DNA from: Alphaproteobacteria bacterium
GTDB lineage: Bacteria; Pseudomonadota; Alphaproteobacteria; SMXP01
NCBI GenBank assembly: GCA_021774915.1
Contig: JAJFIO010000030.1
Coordinates: 1-34,790, forward strand
Direction of reading: 5' to 3'
DNA: 34,790 nucleotides
Program-made: the position numbers and the translations under genes
The notes under the pieces: generated by a model
What the model was told of the DNA's origin: nothing
The model's database searches: none
The model's input: the letters and a program-made list of their open reading frames with translations, nothing else
Shown: positions 29,084 to 34,790 of the stretch, in pieces
Layout of the letters: every line of letters begins with the position of its first letter
Numbering within the stretch: the first letter of the stretch is position 1

Positions 29084-30149
29084 GGAGATTCTCCTTTTGG
29101 CCAACTTGCCGATCAAAGCGCAACTCATCGGCATCCAGAGATGCAAAATAAGCATCGACAGACGCCGTGGAAACGTCTTCAAGCCGCGCCGGCTTCCAAT
29201 GAGGCGTATTGTCCTTGTCAATCACAATGGCGCGCACACCTTCAAAGAACTCATACCCCTTCATGATCCGGCTGATGATACGGTACTCCAGAGCCATGCA
29301 CTCACGAAAAGAAAGTTTTGCTCCTTCCCGCAATTGTCGCATTGTAATTTTGAGAGACGTGGGAGATTTGGTGCGCAGGGTCATCACCATCTCTTGCGCC
29401 CACGCGTCATCCGATGCTGAAAGGGTATTCAAAATATCTTCGACCGCATTGCCGGCAAAAAATCCATCGATCCTGTTTTGAAGGGCGGCAAGTGAGGCAG
29501 CTCCAGGGTCAACGGCAAACTTTGCACACATCCGGTCCACATCCCCGCCCGCGCTCAAATTCCGCAAAAGTTCGTCTTGGGCATGACTGGGCGCATAGTG
29601 CGTCGCAATCCCGGCGTAAAGACAATCCGCCACCTTCAGCCGTGCGCCCGTCAGACCGAGATAACACCCAAGTTCCCCGCGCAGCCGCGGCAGAAAATAC
29701 GTCCCGCCAACATCCGGGATCAGGCCGATGCCGGTTTCCGGCATGGCAAACAGAGTACTCTCGCCTGCAATGCGGTACTTCCCGTGGACGGAAACGCCAA
29801 CCCCGCCTCCCATTACAATTCCATCGATAAAGGCGATATAGGGTTTGGTATATTCCTTGATGAACGTATTCAGCCGATATTCATGCCAATAAAATTGCAT
29901 GACATCCTTTGAGCCTGCCTGCCCCGCCTCGTAAAGCGATCTGATATCACCACCCGCACAAAAAGCCCGGGTGCCGGCACCGCGTATCGCCACCGCGTGC
30001 ACATGTTCCGCTTGCGCCCAGCGCTCAAGCTGATCCAACAGTGCCAAGCACATGTTTGTCGTCAGAGCATTCAGCGCGTCCGGCCGGTTCAAGGTGATCA
30101 GACCCAGCGCGCCCATTTCCTCAAACAGAATGTCGGCATCTGCATTCAT
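29076..30149 (-). CDS. 3-hydroxyisobutyryl-CoA hydrolase (enoyl-CoA hydratase/isomerase family)
   Basis: 357 aa; [84 protein letters not shown] is HIBCH-like. Confidence 0.9.
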   Translation of the reverse strand: MNADADILFEEMGALGLITLNRPDALNALTTNMCLALLDQLERWAQAEHVHAVAIRGAGTRAFCAGGDIRSLYEAGQAGSKDVMQFYWHEYRLNTFIKEYTKPYIAFIDGIVMGGGVGVSVHGKYRIAGESTLFAMPETGIGLIPDVGGTYFLPRLRGELGCYLGLTGARLKVADCLYAGIATHYAPSHAQDELLRNLSAGGDVDRMCAKFAVDPGAASLAALQNRIDGFFAGNAVEDILNTLSASDDAWAQEMVMTLRTKSPTSLKITMRQLREGAKLSFRECMALEYRIISRIMKGYEFFEGVRAIVIDKDNTPHWKPARLEDVSTASVDAYFASLDADELRFDRQVGQKENLHD

Positions 30150-31285
30150 GGCTTCAACAGGTTCCGGGCGATAATCATCCGCATAATCTCATTCGTGCCT
30201 TCAAGAATCTGATGAACGCGCACATCCCGCAAATGGCGCTCAATCGGATAATCTTTGAGGTAGCCATAACCACCATGTATTTGCAGCGCCTCATTGACCA
30301 CTTCGAATCCGGTATCCGTCGCCAGACGCTTGGCCATGGCGCAGTACATGCTGGCCTTCGGATCTTTATTCTCTAATTTATACGCCGCCTGATAGAGAAG
30401 CAGCCGGGCGGCTTCCAACTCAGTCGCCATATCGGCCAGTTTGAATTGCAGCGCTTGAAAGTGGCTGAGCTTGCGGCCAAATTGTTCGCGCTCCAGCATA
30501 TAGGCCCTGGCTGCCTCCAAGGCCGCTCCCGCTGTTCCCAAAGAGCAGGCCCCGATATTGAGCCGCCCGCCATCAAGTCCCTGTAAGGCAATTTTAAAAC
30601 CGTCTCCCTCGGCTCCGATAAGGTTGGCCACGGGCACACGGGCATTTTCAAAAATAACTTGCGTCGTCGGCTGAGAATTCCAGCCCATCTTGCGCTCTTC
30701 GGCGCCAAAGCTAAGGCCTGCTGCGCCCTTTTCAACCACAAGACAAGAGATGCCCTTAGCCCCGTCGCCGCCCGTCCGCACCATGCAGACATAGACATCG
30801 GAGTGGCCGCCGCCTGAAATAAACGCCTTCGTGCCGTTAAGGATATAGTCATCGCCCTCGCGCACGGCTTTGGTTCTCAAAGAGGCAGCATCGGACCCCG
30901 CGCCGGGTTCCGTCAGGCAATAGCTGGCGATCAATTCCATCGTGGTGAGGCGCGGCAACCAGTGGCGGCGCTGCGCTTCAGAGCCAAAGCAGTCGATCAT
31001 CCACGACGCCATATTGTGAATGGAAATAAACGCCGCCGTCGACGTGCAGCCCGCCGACAGAGCTTCAAAAATCAGCGCCGCGTCAAGGCGGCTCAAATTT
31101 GATCCACCAACGTCCTCTTTTACATAGATTCCACCAAAGCCCAGCACGGCCGCCTCGCGCAATGTCTCCACGGGGAAAAACTTGTCCTCATCCCACTCGG
31201 CCGCGAAAGGCGCCAGGCGATTTTCAGAAAACTGCCGCGCCGTCTCCTGAAACGCCCGCTGGTCTTCATTCAAGTCAAAATGCAT
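30146..31285 (-). CDS. Acyl-CoA dehydrogenase, probably isobutyryl-CoA dehydrogenase by context
   Basis: 379 aa; [80 protein letters not shown]. Confidence 0.9.
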   Translation of the reverse strand: MHFDLNEDQRAFQETARQFSENRLAPFAAEWDEDKFFPVETLREAAVLGFGGIYVKEDVGGSNLSRLDAALIFEALSAGCTSTAAFISIHNMASWMIDCFGSEAQRRHWLPRLTTMELIASYCLTEPGAGSDAASLRTKAVREGDDYILNGTKAFISGGGHSDVYVCMVRTGGDGAKGISCLVVEKGAAGLSFGAEERKMGWNSQPTTQVIFENARVPVANLIGAEGDGFKIALQGLDGGRLNIGACSLGTAGAALEAARAYMLEREQFGRKLSHFQALQFKLADMATELEAARLLLYQAAYKLENKDPKASMYCAMAKRLATDTGFEVVNEALQIHGGYGYLKDYPIERHLRDVRVHQILEGTNEIMRMIIARNLLKP

Positions 31286-31306
31286 TGCATGCCTCCACCA
31301 GCCTAG

Positions 31307-32806
31307 CTATTTCATCGTCGGAATCACGAATGATGCGTCTTCCCTCTGACCTTGTGGCCAGCGTGACGTGACCGTCTTGATTTTTGTGTAAAAACGCACG
31401 CCTTCCGGCCCGTGCTGATTGACATCGCCAAAGGCCGAGCGCTTCCACCCGCCAAAGGTATGATAGGCCAATGGCACGGGGATGGGCACATTAATACCGA
31501 CCATACCGACATTCACCCGAGAGGCAAACTCACGCGCCGTATCGCCATCGCGCGTGAAGATCGCCACACCGTTTCCGTATTGATGTTCAGAGGGCAGGCG
31601 CAGCGCTTCTTCAAAATCTTTGGCCCGCACAATCTGAAGGACAGGGCCAAATATTTCTTGCTCGTAGGTCACCATATCAGTGGTGACCCGGTCGAACAGG
31701 CATGGCCCCATAAAGAAACCATTCTCGAAGCCCTGCATGGAAAAATCACGCCCGTCGATGAGAAGTTCTGCACCCTCTTCAACACCTTTGGCGACATAAT
31801 TTTTGATTTTATCCAGATGCGCCGCGCTCACCACCGGCCCATATTGGGCTTCGGCATCGGTTGAAATTCCAACTTTGAGATTTTTGATCCGTGGGGTGAG
31901 CGCTTCGATCAACCGATCGGCAGTTTCATCGCCCACCGGCACCGCTACCGGCAGCGCCATGCAGCGTTCACCGGCCGATCCATAGGCCGAGCCCAGAAAA
32001 TCATTGACGACCTGTTCCATATCCGCATCAGGCATGACAATGCCGTGGTTCTTCGCCCCGCCCATGGCCTGCACGCGCTTACCATGGGCCGTGCCTTGAG
32101 CAAAAACATATTGAGCAATATCCGATGACCCAACAAAGCTGACCGCTTTAATATCAGGATCGGTCAAGATGGCATCGACAGCTTGCTTGTCCCCATTGAC
32201 CACGTTCAAGACCCCGGCCGGCGCGCCCGCCTCCATGAACAGCTCCGCCAGACGCAAGGGCACGCTCGGATCCTTTTCAGATGGCTTGCAGATAAATGTG
32301 TTTCCGCAGGCAATGGCCACACCGAACATCCACATCGGAATCATGGCGGGAAAATTGAACGGCGTGATTCCCGCCACCACGCCCAAAGGCTGGCGCATGG
32401 AATAAATATCAATGCCGGGCCCGGCGCCTTCCGTGAACTCGCCTTTGAGCAAATGAGGTATCCCGCAGGCAAACTCGATAACCTCAAGCCCGCGCTGAAT
32501 GTCACCCTTGGAATCGGCGACAACCTTGCCATGCTCGGCAGATAACATGTGCGCCAGCTCGTCAATATTCTGCTCCAGCAAGTCTTTGAACCTGAACATG
32601 ACGCGGGCGCGGCGCTGGGGGTTCATAGCTGACCAGGCTCCAAACGCGCTTAAAGCTGCCTCGACCGCTTTGCGCATTTCTTGTGCATTCGCTAACGGGA
32701 CTTTGGCTTGAACTTCGCCCGTATTGGGGTTGTACACATCGCCAAAGCGGCCACTGTCGCCGCTCACCCGCTCCCCATTGATAAAATGCATCAATTCTCT
32801 AGCCAT
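31307..32806 (-). CDS. mmsA: CoA-acylating methylmalonate-semialdehyde dehydrogenase
   Basis: MARELMHFINGERVSGDSGRFGDVYNPNTGEVQAKVPLA; ITPFNFPAMIPMWMFGVAIACGNTFICKPSEKDPSVPL; GSAGERCMALPVAVPVG. Start refined to ATG at 32806 with GGGAG upstream. Confidence 0.94.
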   Translation of the reverse strand: MARELMHFINGERVSGDSGRFGDVYNPNTGEVQAKVPLANAQEMRKAVEAALSAFGAWSAMNPQRRARVMFRFKDLLEQNIDELAHMLSAEHGKVVADSKGDIQRGLEVIEFACGIPHLLKGEFTEGAGPGIDIYSMRQPLGVVAGITPFNFPAMIPMWMFGVAIACGNTFICKPSEKDPSVPLRLAELFMEAGAPAGVLNVVNGDKQAVDAILTDPDIKAVSFVGSSDIAQYVFAQGTAHGKRVQAMGGAKNHGIVMPDADMEQVVNDFLGSAYGSAGERCMALPVAVPVGDETADRLIEALTPRIKNLKVGISTDAEAQYGPVVSAAHLDKIKNYVAKGVEEGAELLIDGRDFSMQGFENGFFMGPCLFDRVTTDMVTYEQEIFGPVLQIVRAKDFEEALRLPSEHQYGNGVAIFTRDGDTAREFASRVNVGMVGINVPIPVPLAYHTFGGWKRSAFGDVNQHGPEGVRFYTKIKTVTSRWPQGQREDASFVIPTMK

Positions 32807-32893
32807 GGTCTCCCTTTCCCACATTTCAGCAAAAACAAGAAATGAGATGTCTTAAAGCTTGAATTTTATCGTGCAAATACGCCAATGTAACCT

Positions 32894-32913
32894 GGTATTA
32901 TTCCGATATTACC
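32894..32913. promoter_or_regulatory. Near-perfect palindrome GGTATTAT-TCCG-ATATTACC in mmsA/lysR divergent region (candidate LTTR site)
   Basis: Direct reading; 7 of 8 arm positions pair. Confidence 0.5.
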
Positions 32914-32952
32914 ATGCATTTTTGCAGTCACTGTTCTTTCAAGGATACGCTC

Positions 32953-33858
32953 ATGCAACGGCAAAATCTCAACTGGGACGATTTGCGGGTCTTTCTGGAA
33001 GTCAGCCGTACCCAATTGCTTTCCAAAGCCGCCAGCCGTCTCAATCTCGATCAAACGACAGTCAGCCGACGCTTGCAACGTCTGGAAGATAAATTGTCCG
33101 TGCAACTTTTTGAACGCTCGCGCCGTGGGCACAAACTGACCCAAGCCGGCTGCGCATTAAGGCCTTACGCCGAGAAGGTGGAATCGGCAACTTTTTCGGC
33201 GCAGGAATCTCTAACTGGAACGGATCAGGCCCTCTCAGGCATGATCCGGGTGAATGTGGCAGACGGGTTTGGCGCCCATTTTGTTGCCCCGCGCCTTGCC
33301 GAATTCACATCGCTTCACCCAGCCATCGAGGTTGAATTGGTGTCCAATCTCAATTTCCTCAACGTCTCCCAGAGAGAAACCGACATTGCCGTGCATCTGG
33401 CGCGCCCTTCTGCGGACAATTTGATTGTTCAAAAACTCACCGATTATCACTTGAAACTCTATGCGTCGAAAGACTATCTCGCAAAATCAGAGCCGATCAA
33501 TGGTCCTAATGATCTGAGCGGGCATACCTTTGTCGGCTATATTGATGATTTCATTTACGCCTCTGAATTGCGCTATATGGAGGACACTGTCTTGAATGAG
33601 CCTTCACGCGTGAGGCTCTCCAGCACCGTGGCGCAATATCATGCGGTGAGAAACGGCGCCGGGCTGTGCATTCTGCCATGTTTCATGGCGCATGGAGATT
33701 CTGCTCTGGTTCCGCTGCTGGAAGAGGTCGTCCTGGTGACACGCACGTTCTGGCTGATCATGCCTAAAGACCTCAAAAATGTCGCCCGCGTGCAATCATT
33801 CGCCGGTTTTCTCACCCGCATTTGCCAAAGGGAAAAATCGCTCCTTCTCGGGACTTGA
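32953..33858 (+). CDS. LysR-family transcriptional regulator
   Basis: MQRQNLNWDDLRVFLEVSRTQLLSKAASRLNLDQTTVSRRLQRLEDKLSVQLFERSRRG. Start refined to ATG at 32953; the ORF track begins at 32914. Confidence 0.9.
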   Translation: MQRQNLNWDDLRVFLEVSRTQLLSKAASRLNLDQTTVSRRLQRLEDKLSVQLFERSRRGHKLTQAGCALRPYAEKVESATFSAQESLTGTDQALSGMIRVNVADGFGAHFVAPRLAEFTSLHPAIEVELVSNLNFLNVSQRETDIAVHLARPSADNLIVQKLTDYHLKLYASKDYLAKSEPINGPNDLSGHTFVGYIDDFIYASELRYMEDTVLNEPSRVRLSSTVAQYHAVRNGAGLCILPCFMAHGDSALVPLLEEVVLVTRTFWLIMPKDLKNVARVQSFAGFLTRICQREKSLLLGT

Positions 33859-33869
33859 AAAATATATAA

Positions 33870-33892
33870 CCAATTGTTTTAATTGGATTTTT
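33870..33892 (+). terminator. Candidate intrinsic terminator after lysR
   Basis: CCAATT-gttttAATTGG-ATTTTTT: AT-rich 6-bp stem followed by a T-run. Confidence 0.5.
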
Positions 33893-33929
33893 TATGAAAT
33901 AATCGATTTTTCCATAAAACACTAAAAAG

Positions 33930-33945
33930 TGTGACGGCCGTCACA
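33930..33945. promoter_or_regulatory. Perfect CRP-type palindrome TGTGA-CGGCCG-TCACA
   Basis: Direct reading: tgtgacggccgtcaca is a 16-bp perfect dyad. A hexamer TAAGTT at 33967-33972 would give a centre-to-TSS distance near 41.5. Confidence 0.7.
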
Positions 33946-34006
33946 TCGCGAAAAACACCCCCGTCCTAAGTTGTCCTTAACGAAACACACACCAAGGGGA
34001 CGACAC

Positions 34007-34084
34007 ATGTTGGGACATATTTTTTCACTCATTCTTTCCATCGGCATCATGACTGGTTCGTTTTCACTTTATTTCCTGTTTTAA
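34007..34084 (+). CDS. Candidate small membrane protein, 25 aa
   Basis: ATG...TAA encodes MLGHIFSLILSIGIMTGSFSLYFLF. SD AAGGGGA at 33994-34000, 6-nt spacing; flanked by CRP-like box and terminator. Below the ORF-track length cutoff. Confidence 0.55.
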   Translation: MLGHIFSLILSIGIMTGSFSLYFLF

Positions 34085-34135
34085 AAATCAATTCCTCATA
34101 ACCCCGAGACCCCCCAGCCGCGCATAGCGGCGCCA

Positions 34136-34169
34136 GAAAGGGCGCTCTTCCCGGGAAGAGCGTCCTTTC
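34136..34169 (+). terminator. Long inverted repeat / intrinsic terminator
   Basis: GAAAGG-G-CGCTCTTCCCGGGAAGAGCG-T-CCTTTC: perfect 20-bp core palindrome extended by 6 bp with one G-T (G-U) position. T-rich downstream on + strand; may act on both convergent units. Confidence 0.7.
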
Positions 34170-34190
34170 ACTTTTCTCTTCGAGATTTTT

Positions 34191-34790
34191 TCAGTCTTCT
34201 TCTGAAGCCCGACCAGAAAGCGCCACAAGCGCATCCCTTTCATCGATATAAAGGGTCCGTCCTTTTTTCTCGACAACCCCCTCGCCCGCCAACTGGCTGA
34301 TCACACGGGCGACCGTCTCTCGCGTGGTGCTGACTTTCGCGGCCAAATTGCTCTGTGTCGGCAGGGGGTAAATCATCCATCGCCCGCGCATCACGGGATC
34401 GGGCGCGGCCAAACGCAATAGCTCGGCATAGATGCGCTGATGCGCCCCAAGGGTGCTGAGATCCATGATGCGCTCATCATTGGTGCGAATGATGGCAGCC
34501 AGCTTATGAAGTACGCGCAAAGCAATATCAGGATAGCGGCACAGAACACCCTCAAAAGCTTCAGGGGTCAACGAAGCAAGAAGACAAGGTTTGACTGCGA
34601 CGACATGAGCCGAGCGCGGCTTTTTGTCGATCGCCGCCAGTTCGCCAAAATATTCGCCTTCTTCCATGATCGTATAGGCGATCTCGCGCCCGCTGGCTGA
34701 AAAATTGACAATGCTCACAGCCCCCTCAACTACGAAGAAAACTTCCCTTCTGGTGCTTTTCCGGGCGAGAATCTCTTCGCCTTTGGCAAA
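34191..34790 (-). CDS. Crp/Fnr-family transcriptional regulator (5' end outside window)
   Basis: Frame stays open to the window end (FAKGEEILARKSTRREVFFVVEGAVSIVNFSASGREI...). HTH SNLAAKVSTTRETVARVISQLAGEGVVEKKGRTLYI has a CRP-like RETVxR recognition helix. Confidence 0.9.
   Translation of the reverse strand, partial: FAKGEEILARKSTRREVFFVVEGAVSIVNFSASGREIAYTIMEEGEYFGELAAIDKKPRSAHVVAVKPCLLASLTPEAFEGVLCRYPDIALRVLHKLAAIIRTNDERIMDLSTLGAHQRIYAELLRLAAPDPVMRGRWMIYPLPTQSNLAAKVSTTRETVARVISQLAGEGVVEKKGRTLYIDERDALVALSGRASEED

Noticed and set aside
1-34790. CRISPR arrays, tRNA/rRNA genes, transposases, phage integrases
   Set aside because: No regularly spaced direct repeats, no recognisable RNA gene sequences, and no transposase/integrase motifs in the ORF translations.

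Overview
The window looks like an alphaproteobacterial chromosome segment; that placement is an inference from gene content and composition. Left to right it contains: (1) a YejABEF-type peptide/microcin-C-like ABC importer with two tandem substrate-binding protein genes, the first truncated by the window edge; (2) an orphan gene (about 7.0-8.3 kb) that appears to fuse a thymidine-kinase-1-like P-loop/zinc-ribbon domain to a class I SAM methyltransferase, which is the best candidate here for something undescribed; (3) a minus-strand respiratory nitrate reductase operon, narK(K1-K2 fusion)-narG-narH-narJ-narI, which appears to continue into a porin-like outer-membrane protein and a hemerythrin-like protein. 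A divergent Crp/Fnr regulator (NarR/NNR-like, without FNR-type cysteines) lies upstream, with two FNR/NNR-type boxes in the shared intergenic region; (4) a LysR regulator divergent from a GST and a three-domain PPOX/FMN-ferredoxin reductase-2Fe-2S fusion; (5) an acyl-CoA synthetase, a small secreted Cys-containing protein and a valine/isobutyrate catabolic cluster (thiolase, mmsB, HIBCH, acyl-CoA dehydrogenase, mmsA) with a divergent LysR; (6) a compact unit at 33.93-34.17 kb: a perfect CRP-type palindrome, a 25-aa hydrophobic small ORF and a strong hairpin terminator. It lies next to a partial Crp-family regulator whose recognition helix matches that of CRP. No rRNA, tRNA, CRISPR array or transposase was recognised. 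All calls come from reading the sequence and ORF translations; no database search was run.
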